38,656 nt of DNA. Source: CAZIVE01 sp964542435. GTDB taxonomy: Bacteria; Bacteroidota; Bacteroidia; Bacteroidales; Tannerellaceae. The stretch spans positions 1-38,656 of the forward strand of contig CAZIVE010000014.1 in assembly GCA_964542435.1 (NCBI GenBank), in the 5' to 3' direction. The notes beneath the pieces are model-generated. The model did no database searches, had not been told where the DNA came from, and saw only the letters and a list, made by a program, of their open reading frames with translations. How positions within the stretch are numbered: the stretch's first letter is position 1; each line of letters starts with the position of its first letter. Positions 17,290 to 26,534 of the stretch are shown here, in pieces. A program made the position numbers and the translations under genes.

Positions 17290-18450
17290 TTATCCGAGGA
17301 ATCCCAGGAGGACACCGGCTGCGACTGCAGAACCGATCACACCTGCAACGTTCGGGCCCATAGCGTGCATCAGCAGATAGTTGGTCGGGTCATATTCGAG
17401 ACCGACGTTATTGGAGATACGAGCTGAGTCAGGAACAGCAGATACACCTGCGTTACCAATCAACGGATTGATCTTGTTACCCTCTTTCAGGAACAGGTTG
17501 AAGAACTTCACGAAGAGAACACCGGCACAGGTTGCGATAACGAATGAGAGAGCACCCAAACCGAAGATCTTGACTGAATTGATGTTCAGGAACTGTGTTG
17601 CCTGCGTAGAAGCACCTACGGTCAAACCTAACAACAATGTGACGATATCGATGATAGGGCCACTTGCTGCATTAGCCAAACGACGTGTTACGCCGCATTC
17701 CTTCAAAAGATTACCGAAGAACAGCATACCCAACAGAGGCAGACCTGACGGAACCAAGAAGCAGGTCAACAACAGACCGATGATAGGGAATACGATCTTT
17801 TCGGTTGATGAAACGACTCTTGGTGGTTTCATGCGAATCAGACGTTCTTTCTTGGTCGTGAACAGACGCATGAAAGGCGGCTGGATGATAGGAACCAATG
17901 CCATGTAAGAATATGCGGATACGGCGATTGCACCCATCAAGTTAGGAGCCAACTTTGAAGAAAGGAAGATAGCCGTCGGGCCATCAGCACCACCAATGAT
18001 ACCAATTGCACCGGCTTGGTTAGGTTCGAATCCCATCCGCAATGCGATGGTGTAAGCACCGAAGATACCGAACTGTGCAGCGGCACCAATCAGAATCAGT
18101 TTTGGGTTCGATATCAATGCCGAGAAGTCCGTCATAGCACCGATACCCAAGAAGATTAACGGCGGATACCATCCAGAAGTCACACCTTGATATAGTGTGT
18201 TGAGAACGGCACCTGTTTCATATACACCGATCTGCAAACCTGCATCCTTGAAAGGAATATTACCAACAAGGATACCGAAGCCAATCGGAACCAGAAGCAT
18301 AGGTTCAAATTCATATTTAATCGCCAGGAATATAAAGAATAATCCGACGAGAATCATGACAAGGTGACCTAGCGTGGCGTTATAGACACCCGTATAGGTA
18401 AGGAATGTCTCTAGATTATCTCCGAGGAATGAAAAAAAGCTCTCTTGCAT
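17290..18450 (-). CDS. mmdB: Sodium-pumping decarboxylase beta subunit (OadB/MmdB)
   Basis: 386 residues, full length for the family, with about nine to eleven membrane segments. The beta subunit decarboxylates carboxybiotin and couples it to export of Na+ across the inner membrane. The Na+-site motif GGADGPTAIF (D156) is intact, as is the conserved PTNYLLMHAMGPNVAG near the C-terminus. It is 4 nt downstream of the biotin-carrier gene and last in the operon. The carboxyltransferase of the operon uses methylmalonyl-CoA, so the complex is methylmalonyl-CoA decarboxylase rather than oxaloacetate decarboxylase. Confidence 0.96.
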   Translation of the reverse strand: MQESFFSFLGDNLETFLTYTGVYNATLGHLVMILVGLFFIFLAIKYEFEPMLLVPIGFGILVGNIPFKDAGLQIGVYETGAVLNTLYQGVTSGWYPPLIFLGIGAMTDFSALISNPKLILIGAAAQFGIFGAYTIALRMGFEPNQAGAIGIIGGADGPTAIFLSSKLAPNLMGAIAVSAYSYMALVPIIQPPFMRLFTTKKERLIRMKPPRVVSSTEKIVFPIIGLLLTCFLVPSGLPLLGMLFFGNLLKECGVTRRLANAASGPIIDIVTLLLGLTVGASTQATQFLNINSVKIFGLGALSFVIATCAGVLFVKFFNLFLKEGNKINPLIGNAGVSAVPDSARISNNVGLEYDPTNYLLMHAMGPNVAGVIGSAVAAGVLLGFLG

Positions 18451-18454
18451 AGTC

Positions 18455-18895
18455 TTATCCTATTACGACGAGCTCAGCACCTTCCAGTACGGAGTCACCC
18501 TTCTGTACTTTAATTTCTATAACCTTACCGTCACGATCTGCATTGATGTTATTCTCCATCTTCATAGCTTCGAGAATCATCAGAGTCTGACCTTTCTTAA
18601 CAGCGTCTCCAACATTGCATTTTACCTGCAGGATAACTCCTGGCAACGGAGTCTTGATGCCTCCTGGTGCGCTTGGGGTAGCAGCGGGACGATTCACAAC
18701 AGCTGATACGGTTCCAGCTACAGGAGCTGGAGCGGCAGAATGCTTGATAAGAGAAACCATTTGTTTCTTGGCCGGCTTCTCCATCTTTACCTGGTAGGGA
18801 GTGCCGTTTACTTCAACATCAGCTACGTCGTCAACAATCGAGTTGATGTGAACTTTATAAATGTTACCGTTGATGGTATATTTAAAACTTTTCAT
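18455..18895 (-). CDS. mmdC: Biotin carboxyl carrier subunit of the Na+-pumping decarboxylase
   Basis: 146 residues. The C-terminal biotinyl domain (about 80-146) has biotin acceptor K112 in LEAMKMENN, joined through an Ala/Pro-rich flexible linker (about 54-80) to a short N-terminal domain. It carries CO2 from the carboxyltransferase to the beta subunit. The gene sits between the OadG fusion (21 nt upstream) and mmdB (4 nt downstream). The linker and length fit the separate gamma subunits of methylmalonyl-CoA decarboxylases rather than AccB. Confidence 0.94.
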   Translation of the reverse strand: MKSFKYTINGNIYKVHINSIVDDVADVEVNGTPYQVKMEKPAKKQMVSLIKHSAAPAPVAGTVSAVVNRPAATPSAPGGIKTPLPGVILQVKCNVGDAVKKGQTLMILEAMKMENNINADRDGKVIEIKVQKGDSVLEGAELVVIG

Positions 18896-18916
18896 TCTTG
18901 TCTATTTATTAGATGG

Positions 18917-19798
18917 TTAATTTCTGGGTGTTTGTCTTAAAGTATAAATCTTGGAACTCCAAGGTGAGTAATTACGCTGAACCTTATTGATCGTAAGAAT
19001 CGTAGGCTCGTTATCGTGGGCGTCATCGCTCAACTCATATAGAGCCGTTGCAATGGCTGCGAATATTTCGCCTGATTCGTGTCCAGTGTTTTCAGATGTC
19101 TTGACACCTGCAGCTGCAGCTCTACGCTTGCTGGCCTTGATTGAAGCCTTTCCGGTTGCTTTGAAGCAGAGGTACAGCAGAGCCAGTCCTAAGAATACGG
19201 TTGCCATGGATGTGATAGTCATAGCGATGCCGTAACCGTCACGTTGCTTGAAGTTTTCTACTTTCTCGTTCTTGTCGTTCGTAACGTTGTTGCTGTTTGG
19301 AGTAGGAACCTTCAAAACGCCCCAAGGTGTTTTACCATCTACCAAACGTCCGAAAGTAACATCAGCTACCTGACCAGCAGGGATCGTGATAGAGTCGATC
19401 AGATTTTTTCCATCTCCATCATACAATGCAATGTAGTTCTCTTTTAAAGAATCGAGTTTGAAGTTGGTGTAGAATGTTCCACGATTGGCATGACCTTCGC
19501 AAAAGAACAATGCTGTCTGATGCAATGGAATGATCGTATGATTATCACCCTTCGGAATAGCATACATCTTAGGATTGTTGCGGTCGGTAGTCAACCAGCA
19601 TCCTGCGATGTTCACGGGAGCAGCGGATGAGTTGTAAAGCTCGATCCAGCCATCGTGTTGTCCATAGTCATCTTGAATATCATTGTCATTGATGACCATC
19701 ACTTCATTGATTCGCATGAAGGTTGCACGCTGCGCATTTGCTCCGAATGAAACGAGCAACGCCATCAGCAGCAATACCCCTATTTTCTTTCTTGTCAT
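18917..19798 (-). CDS. mmdD: Lamin-tail domain fused to OadG/MmdD small subunit
   Basis: 293 residues, over three times the roughly 85 residues of a usual OadG. Order: signal peptide (1-22, ending GANAQ); an extracytoplasmic lamin-tail-like beta-sandwich (about 26-165, with INEVMVIN, DGWIELYN and AGCWLTTD, the hallmark strands of the LTD fold); linker; one membrane helix (about 189-212); cytoplasmic tail rich in Lys/Ala, then IFAAIATALYEL and YSPWSSK, the usual OadG end. OadG stabilises the complex between carboxyltransferase and beta subunit. Located 26 nt after mmdA and 21 nt before mmdC. Function of the lamin-tail part is unknown; I believe similar fusions occur in other Bacteroidetes. Confidence 0.88.
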   Translation of the reverse strand: MTRKKIGVLLLMALLVSFGANAQRATFMRINEVMVINDNDIQDDYGQHDGWIELYNSSAAPVNIAGCWLTTDRNNPKMYAIPKGDNHTIIPLHQTALFFCEGHANRGTFYTNFKLDSLKENYIALYDGDGKNLIDSITIPAGQVADVTFGRLVDGKTPWGVLKVPTPNSNNVTNDKNEKVENFKQRDGYGIAMTITSMATVFLGLALLYLCFKATGKASIKASKRRAAAAGVKTSENTGHESGEIFAAIATALYELSDDAHDNEPTILTINKVQRNYSPWSSKIYTLRQTPRN

Positions 19799-19824
19799 AT
19801 TCTTTCTATTTATGATAATGAAAA

Positions 19825-21387
19825 TTACAGAGGCAGGTTATCATGCTTCTTCGCAGGATTCGTAAGTTTCTTTGTCTGTAATTGCTTCAATGCACGGATG
19901 ACGCGGAAACGTGTGTTACGCGGTTCGATAACGTCATCGATGTAGCCGTATTTAGCTGCCTGATAAGGATTAGCAAACAAATCTGTATATTCTTTTTCTT
20001 TCTCTGTAAGGAATTTCTTTGATTCGTCCTTGTCTGCAATGGCTTTAGCCTCTTTTGCATAGAGTACTTCTGCTGCTCCGGCTGCACCCATGACAGCGAT
20101 CTCTGCAGATGGCCATGCATAGTTGATATCGCCACGAAGCTGCTTGCAGCTCATCACGATGTGTGATCCACCATAAGACTTACGCAGTGTAACGGTAACC
20201 TTCGGAACGGTTGCTTCTCCGTAAGCATAGAGCAGTTTGGCTCCGTGCAGGATGACGCCGTTGTATTCCTGACCTGTACCGGGAAGGAATCCTGGAACAT
20301 CAACGAGAGTAACCAACGGAATATTGAATGCATCGCAGAAGCGAACGAAACGTCCGGCCTTGCGTGATGCGTTGCTGTCGAGGCAACCTGCCATGATCTT
20401 CGGCTGGTTGGCAACGATACCTACAGACTGTCCGTCGAAACGTGCGAAACCGATGATGATGTTCTTTGCATAGTTTGCATGAACCTCGAGGAATTCGCTG
20501 TTATCAACAACACTGCTGATCACGTCATACATATCGTAAGACTGGTTGGGGTTGTCAGGAATGATCTCGTTAAGGATATCATCGCGACGATCGATAGGAT
20601 CGGCGCATTCGAGAAGTGGAGCCTCTTCGAGGTTGTTCTGTGGAATATAGCTGAGGAGTTTGCGGATCAGTGAGATACCCTCTTCTTCAGTCGTAACTGT
20701 GAAATGAGTAACACCTGACTTCGTGGAATGTACACTTGCACCACCCAGATTCTCCTGAGTTACGTCTTCACCGAGTACTGTCTTAACGACCTTCGGGCCT
20801 GTCAGGAACATGTAAGAAGTTCCTTCAGCCATCATGATGAAGTCGGTCAAAGCCGGTGAATAAACGGCACCACCTGCGCAAGGACCGAAGATTCCTGAAA
20901 TCTGAGGAATAACGCCTGATGCGAGGATATTACGCTGGAAGATCTCTGCATATCCTGCCAAAGCGTTGATGCCTTCCTGGATACGTGCGCCACCTGAATC
21001 GTTCAAGCCGATAACCGGAGCACCCATTTTCATAGCCATATCCATGATTTTGCAGATCTTCTGGGCCATCATCTCGGAAAGTGAACCGCCGAATACAGTG
21101 AAATCCTGAGCGAACACATATACCAAACGACCATCGATCGTACCGTAACCTGTTACAACACCATCACCAAGGATGTGTTTCTTTTCCTGTCCGAAGTTGG
21201 TGCATCTGTGTTCAACGAACATGTCTGTCTCTTCGAAACTACCGTCATCAAGAAGCATTGCGATACGTTCACGAGCGGTATATTTGCCTCTTTCGTGCTG
21301 CTTTTCGATTGCTTTCTCTCCGCCGCCCAAGCGTGCTGTTTCTCGCTTTGCGACGAGCTCTTGTACTTTTTCAAGCTGGTTACTCAT
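19825..21387 (-). CDS. mmdA: Methylmalonyl-CoA decarboxylase alpha subunit (acyl-CoA carboxyltransferase)
   Basis: 520 residues, a complete carboxyltransferase of the crotonase-like PccB/MmdA family. The acyl-CoA half holds FGGSLSEM and LNDSGGARIQEG; the biotin half holds GPCAGGAVYSPAL and, further on, YGGSHIVMSCKQL. It transfers the carboxyl of (S)-methylmalonyl-CoA to biotin on the carrier subunit, yielding propionyl-CoA. The neighbours epimerase, OadG-like, biotin carrier and beta subunit show that it works in the Na+-pumping decarboxylase, not in ATP-driven propionyl-CoA carboxylase, as no biotin carboxylase is present. It is 82 nt downstream of mce. Confidence 0.96.
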   Translation of the reverse strand: MSNQLEKVQELVAKRETARLGGGEKAIEKQHERGKYTARERIAMLLDDGSFEETDMFVEHRCTNFGQEKKHILGDGVVTGYGTIDGRLVYVFAQDFTVFGGSLSEMMAQKICKIMDMAMKMGAPVIGLNDSGGARIQEGINALAGYAEIFQRNILASGVIPQISGIFGPCAGGAVYSPALTDFIMMAEGTSYMFLTGPKVVKTVLGEDVTQENLGGASVHSTKSGVTHFTVTTEEEGISLIRKLLSYIPQNNLEEAPLLECADPIDRRDDILNEIIPDNPNQSYDMYDVISSVVDNSEFLEVHANYAKNIIIGFARFDGQSVGIVANQPKIMAGCLDSNASRKAGRFVRFCDAFNIPLVTLVDVPGFLPGTGQEYNGVILHGAKLLYAYGEATVPKVTVTLRKSYGGSHIVMSCKQLRGDINYAWPSAEIAVMGAAGAAEVLYAKEAKAIADKDESKKFLTEKEKEYTDLFANPYQAAKYGYIDDVIEPRNTRFRVIRALKQLQTKKLTNPAKKHDNLPL

Positions 21388-21469
21388 TGTATTTCTGATT
21401 TGTTGTTATTGATTCTTTTTTTAACGACGAATGGACAATCGATGTTGTCAACTGCCCATTTGCCTACTG

Positions 21470-21880
21470 TTATTTTTTACCCGGCATGCAAAGTTCGGTG
21501 AGAACGTGGCAGGTGGATTTTGGATGCAGGAATGCGATATCCATACCGTCTGCACCGCGGCGTGGTGCTTTATCAATCAACTGAACCTCTTTGGCTGAGA
21601 CTTCATCGAGGCAAGCTTGTACATCGGGCGTTGCAAATGCAATGTGATGGATTCCTTCACCTTTCTTTTCGATGAATTTAGCGATGGTACTGTCTGGGCT
21701 TGTCGGCTCCAGCAGCTCGAGCTTCGTCTGACCGATTTTGAAGAATGCAGTCTTCACTTTCTGATCGGCTACTTCTTCGATTTTTAAACACTTGAGGCCT
21801 AATACGCCTTCGTAATACGGCAAGCATTCTGCGATGCTCTTCACTGCGATACCAAGATGTTCGATATGTGTGAGTTCCAT
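21470..21880 (-). CDS. mce: Methylmalonyl-CoA epimerase
   Basis: 136 residues, two vicinal-oxygen-chelate modules. Metal ligands appear as H8 (IEHLGIAV), H79 (GIHHIAF) and E129 (VLTEL), plus a likely fourth in TKLELL. It interconverts (R)- and (S)-methylmalonyl-CoA, linking methylmalonyl-CoA mutase (not in the window) to the decarboxylase next door in the succinate-to-propionate route. First gene of the operon, with a clear TACCTTTG promoter box upstream. Confidence 0.96.
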   Translation of the reverse strand: MELTHIEHLGIAVKSIAECLPYYEGVLGLKCLKIEEVADQKVKTAFFKIGQTKLELLEPTSPDSTIAKFIEKKGEGIHHIAFATPDVQACLDEVSAKEVQLIDKAPRRGADGMDIAFLHPKSTCHVLTELCMPGKK

Positions 21881-21942
21881 GTTTGTATGAATTTATTGTG
21901 TTTGTAATACGAAAATCTGGGTGTTTTTTACGCATCCGGTTG

Positions 21943-21950
21943 CAAAGGTA
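21943..21950 (-). promoter_or_regulatory. Promoter -7 box of the methylmalonyl-CoA operon
   Basis: The minus strand reads TACCTTTG, an exact TAnnTTTG match, in an AT-rich segment 62 nt upstream of the mce ATG. It implies a leader of roughly 55 nt. No clear -33 TTG is seen. Confidence 0.65.
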
Positions 21951-22132
21951 CATTTTCTTTTTCTATTTAAGGAAATCTTTCTTTATTTTTTAAAGAGAGT
22001 TATTTGTGTGATCTATTGATTGCGTTGAGGATGACTACTGTCATTGAGAGAGATTACGGTGGTGACTCGTCCCGATTACAATAGAGATTTTGAGAAATGT
22101 CAATAGTCTTTTTCAGATGTGTTTACTCTGAC

Positions 22133-24550
22133 TTAAAAATCTACGATGAGACGGACATTCAGCTGACGACCAGTGAGATAATTGGGAACAGCGTACTGCT
22201 GGTTGTAAACGTCGGTGATCCAATAGTAGGAGCTGACGTTCTTGATGTCTAACAGATTGAATACTTCGAATCCAAGCCAAATATTTTTCAGACTGCTGAA
22301 CACAGGACGGCTCAGCAATGCGTCGTCTTGTCCGGCCAGCTGATAGGTGAGCCCGATGTCCACACGACGATAGGCAGGCGTACGGAAATAGCCATATTCG
22401 TATCCTTTGCCAGGCACTGTGAGAGGAAGACCTCCGGAAAGGACGCCTTTCAGATTCAGCTTGACACGTTTGTATCCTGGAAAATAGTCCTGGAAGAAGA
22501 GCGAGACGTTGTAGCCTTCGCTGTTGGGCATCGGCACCTTAGTCGTTCCGCGGATGGTCTGCTGTGCCTTCATCAGTGAGAAGCTGATCCATGAGTCTGT
22601 GCCGGGGACGAATTCGCCGAAGAACTTCACGTCCAGTCCGGCTGCATAGCCTGTGGCGCAGTTCTCGCCGTAATATCTCACCTTCACATTGTCGATGGTG
22701 TAGGGATTCAGATTGTTGAGTTTCTTGTAGTAGAGCTCTGTGGAGAGTTTGAAGTTACGCTCCACGGCGCGGAACGTGTAGTCGCCTCCGAGTATGAAAT
22801 GGATGGAGCGCTGCGACTTGATCTGGTCGTTGAGAGATACTATGTCGTTGCCGTTGGCATCCTGTGTGGTGCGGCGTAGCTCTTTATAGAAAGGTGACTG
22901 ATAATAGAGTCCTGTGGAGAAGCGGAAGGTCAGGTCCTGATTGGCGTTCGGAATAAAGCTGAACGTGGCACGCGGACTGATGATCGTTTCCTTGTTGTAG
23001 CTCCAATGGCTGCCGCGTACACCGGCCGTGAGGGCAAACAGTCCCTGCTTCGTACGAAACTTGTAGGCATCCTGCACATAGGCTGAAATACGGTTGCTGG
23101 AGATATGGTTGTCGGAGAAAAGGCTGGAGATGAGGTTTACGGTCGTGCCGTTGTAGGGCAATGAATAGCCTGATGAATCGCGTTTTTCCCATTCGCTGAT
23201 CTTATCGGTGATCTTCTCGTTCTGGAAGGTTATGCCCCATTTGATGGTATTGTTGACCAAGCGGATGCTACCGTAGTGACCGATGTTCATGATGTTATAG
23301 TTGAGTCGGTTGCGGGCATGTTCGTGATAGCGGCCGACCGACATCGATTCAAGTACGCCGTCGCTGTTGGCATTGGTTGCACCTTCGGCACTCAGCCAGT
23401 ATTCACCCGCGATGTCATAGCTTTCGGCCTCGCGGCTGCTGAATGCCGAACCCTGAATGCCCAGCTCCGTATTTTCGTTGGGATTGGTCTTCAGTGTCAA
23501 GGCTCCGTAGAGCGTTTTGAACTTGTCTCGTTCATGACCGTCGAAATAGACCTTGAAGTTTTGGGGATTATCGGCCGTGCCGAAAGAGGTCTCGCGGCTG
23601 TAGGGCGTGAACTTGTAGTTGTTCTGAGCGAGGTTGCCGAGGAAATTGATCTGCCATTTTGGGGCGAAGGCATAGGTCATGTAGGTCTGTGCATCTACGA
23701 AGCGGGGATCGTATTCCGCATTGGTGTCCAATGTGCCCAGCAGGGAACTTCCTCTTTTGTAACGTACGCCGGTGACCTGTGTGAACTTGCCGGTTTTGCT
23801 TCCCACGTAGGCATTCGCACCGAGCAGACTCGCTGATACGGAACCCTCCAGTTGCTTGGGCTGCTTGTAGGTGATGTCGAGTACGGAACTCATTTTATCA
23901 CCATAACGAGGCTCAAAGCCGCCGGCAGCGAAGTTGACCGATTCGGTCAGATCGGGATTGACGAAGCTCAGGCCTTCCTGCTGTCCCGAACGGATCAACA
24001 GCGGACGGAATACCTCCAGTCCGTTCACATAAACCATATTTTCATCGTAGCTTCCGCCTCTCACGGAATATTGCGAACTCAGCTCGTTGTTGGACGAGAC
24101 GCCTGCGTACGTTACGATGAGGCTCTCGATGCTTCCGCCGGCTGGGTCGGGCAGGAGCTTGATCTTGTCCGCCTGCAAGGTCTCCATCGTCGTGGTCTGC
24201 TTGCGGATGGCTGTGACAGTGACGCCGCCGAGCTCCAGTGAAGTATAGTTCATCTGCACGTTGAGCCGCATGTCGCCTACCACGCGCGGAATGATGCGTT
24301 CAGCCTTGTTGAATCCGAGACAGGAATAGACCAGTGTGACGGAGTCGCCTTTCGAGACGCCCATGGTGTAATAGCCTTTGTCGTTGGTGACAGCGCCTAC
24401 CAATGTATTCTTGACGTGCACGTTGACCAGTTCCAGCGGTTTGCCGTCGGCATCATGTACGTATCCCGTAATCTTGGCGCGTTGTCCCCATGCGTTGATG
24501 GAAGTGAGCAGAATATATGTCAGCAGCAATGCTGCGAGGCGAAGCTTCAT
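22133..24550 (-). CDS. TonB-dependent outer-membrane receptor (orphan, no SusD)
   Basis: 805 residues. Signal peptide (1-22, ending NAWGQ), a carboxypeptidase-regulatory-like domain (about 25-105, opening ITGYVHDADGKPLELVNVHV), a plug domain (about 115-225, with YSVRGGSYDENMVYVNGLEV) and a beta-barrel ending in VRLIVDF, whose terminal Phe is the usual outer-membrane insertion signal. It is shorter than the roughly 1000 residues of SusC proteins and lacks a SusD partner, so it more probably imports a siderophore, vitamin or small peptide than a glycan. It is divergent from the nitroreductase operon. No metal or cofactor genes beside it reveal the substrate. Confidence 0.94.
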   Translation of the reverse strand: MKLRLAALLLTYILLTSINAWGQRAKITGYVHDADGKPLELVNVHVKNTLVGAVTNDKGYYTMGVSKGDSVTLVYSCLGFNKAERIIPRVVGDMRLNVQMNYTSLELGGVTVTAIRKQTTTMETLQADKIKLLPDPAGGSIESLIVTYAGVSSNNELSSQYSVRGGSYDENMVYVNGLEVFRPLLIRSGQQEGLSFVNPDLTESVNFAAGGFEPRYGDKMSSVLDITYKQPKQLEGSVSASLLGANAYVGSKTGKFTQVTGVRYKRGSSLLGTLDTNAEYDPRFVDAQTYMTYAFAPKWQINFLGNLAQNNYKFTPYSRETSFGTADNPQNFKVYFDGHERDKFKTLYGALTLKTNPNENTELGIQGSAFSSREAESYDIAGEYWLSAEGATNANSDGVLESMSVGRYHEHARNRLNYNIMNIGHYGSIRLVNNTIKWGITFQNEKITDKISEWEKRDSSGYSLPYNGTTVNLISSLFSDNHISSNRISAYVQDAYKFRTKQGLFALTAGVRGSHWSYNKETIISPRATFSFIPNANQDLTFRFSTGLYYQSPFYKELRRTTQDANGNDIVSLNDQIKSQRSIHFILGGDYTFRAVERNFKLSTELYYKKLNNLNPYTIDNVKVRYYGENCATGYAAGLDVKFFGEFVPGTDSWISFSLMKAQQTIRGTTKVPMPNSEGYNVSLFFQDYFPGYKRVKLNLKGVLSGGLPLTVPGKGYEYGYFRTPAYRRVDIGLTYQLAGQDDALLSRPVFSSLKNIWLGFEVFNLLDIKNVSSYYWITDVYNQQYAVPNYLTGRQLNVRLIVDF

Positions 24551-24619
24551 GTTTTATCTTTTATTGTAATAGTAACGCTAAAAATGCCGCTTACGTATGC
24601 GAAGGACTTAAAAAAACGC

Positions 24620-24627
24620 TAACTTTG
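24620..24627 (+). promoter_or_regulatory. Probable -7 box of the nitroreductase-DUF2520-KdsC-Maf operon
   Basis: TAACTTTG matches TAnnTTTG and lies 38 nt before the ATG at 24666, implying a leader of about 34 nt. A -33 element is not evident. Confidence 0.55.
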
Positions 24628-24665
24628 TACTGCGACAAACGTTTATACATCTTATTATATATACC

Positions 24666-25232
24666 ATGGAAAGTTTTGCATCACTTATCAGACAACGACG
24701 CAGCACGCGCAAGTTTACATCAGAGCTTCTTACTCCCGAACAGGTCGAAGCCATCATGAAAGCAGCATTGATGGCTCCTTCGTCCAAGCAGAGTACGCCT
24801 TGGCAGTTCGTCCTGGTAGAAGACAAGGAGATGCTTCAGAAGCTCTCGGAGACGCGGCAGAACGGTTCGGCCTTTCTTGCAGGATGTGCTTTGGCTGTGG
24901 TGGTCATGGCGGCACCGATGGTTTCCGATGCATGGATTGAAGATGCCTCCATTGCGGCCATCTACATGCAGCTTCAGGCTGAAGATCTCGGACTAGGCAG
25001 CTGCTGGTGTCAGATCCACGGGCGTCAGCGTCCCGATGACAGCGAAGCGCAGGACTATGTGCGTCAGCTGCTCGACATCCCTTATCAGCTGGAGGTGCTG
25101 TGCATCGTCGGGATCGGCAACAAGGATCAGGTGCGCAAGCCGTTTGATGATGCCCATCTGCAATGGGAGAAAATCTCTATGGGCAAATATCAGATGCCGA
25201 AAAATAACGACAAAGAAGAATCGAAGGAATGA
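24666..25232 (+). CDS. Nitroreductase family flavoprotein
   Basis: 188 residues. The start (LIRQRRSTRKFTSELLTPEQVEAIM) has the conserved Arg-Arg-Ser-x-Arg FMN-phosphate site, followed by APSSKQSTPWQFV, the FMN contact and substrate-channel motif, and GLGSCWCQIHG near 117-127. Such enzymes use FMN with NAD(P)H to reduce nitroaromatics, quinones or related compounds in the cytoplasm; the physiological substrate cannot be told. Its stop overlaps the next start by 4 nt (ATGA), so it heads a compact four-gene operon. Confidence 0.93.
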   Translation: MESFASLIRQRRSTRKFTSELLTPEQVEAIMKAALMAPSSKQSTPWQFVLVEDKEMLQKLSETRQNGSAFLAGCALAVVVMAAPMVSDAWIEDASIAAIYMQLQAEDLGLGSCWCQIHGRQRPDDSEAQDYVRQLLDIPYQLEVLCIVGIGNKDQVRKPFDDAHLQWEKISMGKYQMPKNNDKEESKE

Positions 25233-26011
25233 AAGCGGTGATTATCGGTGCGGGGAATCTCGCCACACATCTCAGTTTGAGTTTGCAGAGAGCCGGAATG
25301 GACTTCCTGCAGGTTTACAGTCATACCGACGCCAATGCACGGGAACTGGCTTTGCGACTGCATTGCAAATGGACTACGTCGCTTGAGGAAATCCGCGGCG
25401 ATGCCAATCTCTATATTTTTTCCGTGAAAGACTCCGTGCTGGAAGAGGTGGTCAGGCAGGTAAGCCCAAACGAAGGACTTTGGATCCATACCTCCGGAAG
25501 CATGCCGATTTCCCTGTTCGAAGGCCATGCGGAACATTATGGTGTGCTTTATCCTCTGCAGACCTTCAGTAAGGCACGCAGTGTGGATTTTACCTACATC
25601 CCGATCTTCCTCGAGGCCAACAACCAGCAGACCTCCGCACTGCTGAAGTGGATCGGCGACTCGCTGTCGGTCAACGTGCGTTTCCTCTCGACCGAGAAAC
25701 GGCGTTATCTGCATCTGGCAGCCGTGTTCGCCTGCAACTTCACCAATCATATTTATTCCATTGCCGACAAGATCCTCTCCGAACAGGAGATTCCGGGCAA
25801 TGTGCTGCTGCCGCTCATCGACGAGACGGCGGCCAAGATCCACGACATGGCGCCTGCTGAAGCGCAGACCGGACCGGCCGTGAGATTTGATGAGAACGTA
25901 ATGGACAAACAGCTAGCGCTGATCGACGACGAAGAAATCAAGACGCTTTATCGCCTTATCAGCAATGATATTCATAAAGAAGCAACCGACAATGAGCAGC
26001 ATACCTTATGA
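25229..26011 (+). CDS. Rossmann-fold/DUF2520 oxidoreductase-like protein
   Basis: 260 residues. An N-terminal NAD(P)-binding Rossmann domain begins at once (VIIGAGNLATHL, residues 4-15), and the C-terminal half (about 125-250) is helical, as in the DUF2520 family (related in layout to pyrroline-5-carboxylate reductase and F420-dependent NADP reductases). SVKDSVLEEV and HTSGSMPI are the conserved strand ends of the nucleotide fold. The reaction is unknown. It overlaps the nitroreductase by 4 nt and the KdsC-like gene by 20 nt. Confidence 0.9.
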   Translation: MKAVIIGAGNLATHLSLSLQRAGMDFLQVYSHTDANARELALRLHCKWTTSLEEIRGDANLYIFSVKDSVLEEVVRQVSPNEGLWIHTSGSMPISLFEGHAEHYGVLYPLQTFSKARSVDFTYIPIFLEANNQQTSALLKWIGDSLSVNVRFLSTEKRRYLHLAAVFACNFTNHIYSIADKILSEQEIPGNVLLPLIDETAAKIHDMAPAEAQTGPAVRFDENVMDKQLALIDDEEIKTLYRLISNDIHKEATDNEQHTL

Positions 26012-26513
26012 CTTGACGAAGATTAAAGGTTTCATCTTCGACGTGGACGGTGTACTTTCGTGCAACGTCATCTCGCTCTATCCCGACGGCGATCCGATGC
26101 GCACCGTCTGTATCAAGGACGGCTATGCTATGCAGCTGGCCGTGAAGAAGGGCTATCAGCTCGCCATCATCACCGGCGCCTATACCGAAGCGGTCGTCAA
26201 ACGTTACGAACGGCTCGGATTGAAGTATATCTATACCAAAAGCTCCATCAAGGTGAACGACTACAACGACTTCATGCAGCGCTCCGGACTGAAGCCTGAA
26301 GAGGTGGTCTATGTGGGCGACGACATTCCCGATTACGAGGTGATGAAGCTGGTGGGACTGCCCGTGGCGCCTCATGATGCGGCTTCCGAGATCAAGGAAA
26401 TATCCAAATACATCTCCCATTGCGATGGCGGACAAGGCGTGGCGCGCGACGTCATCGAGCAGACGCTCAAGGCACAGGGTCATTGGATGGGTGACGAAGC
26501 TTTCGGTTGGTAA
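25992..26513 (+). CDS. kdsC: KdsC-like HAD phosphatase (probable KDO 8-phosphate phosphatase)
   Basis: 173 residues from ATG at 25992, the usual size of capless KdsC-type HAD enzymes. Motif I is FDVDGVLS (D17, D19); motif II ITG (about 59); motif III lysine in SSIKVNDY; motif IV GDDIPDYE. KdsC removes phosphate from KDO-8-phosphate in lipopolysaccharide core synthesis. An ATG at 25965 would add nine residues and lengthen the overlap with DUF2520; the codon at 25992 leaves 20 nt of overlap and gives the usual N-terminus. KdsA/KdsB are absent here, so the substrate assignment rests on family resemblance. Confidence 0.87.
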   Translation: MSSIPYDLTKIKGFIFDVDGVLSCNVISLYPDGDPMRTVCIKDGYAMQLAVKKGYQLAIITGAYTEAVVKRYERLGLKYIYTKSSIKVNDYNDFMQRSGLKPEEVVYVGDDIPDYEVMKLVGLPVAPHDAASEIKEISKYISHCDGGQGVARDVIEQTLKAQGHWMGDEAFGW

Positions 26514-26534
26514 CCATATTTAATTCATACAGTC

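Noticed and set aside
17290..21387. Oxaloacetate decarboxylase or propionyl-CoA carboxylase operon
   Set aside because: The carboxyltransferase is of the acyl-CoA type (not a pyruvate-carboxylase-like OadA), methylmalonyl-CoA epimerase leads the operon, and no biotin carboxylase is present, so a methylmalonyl-CoA decarboxylase fits better.
22133..24550. SusC of a polysaccharide-utilisation locus
   Set aside because: No SusD follows, the protein is about 200 residues shorter than SusC, and no glycan genes share its unit.
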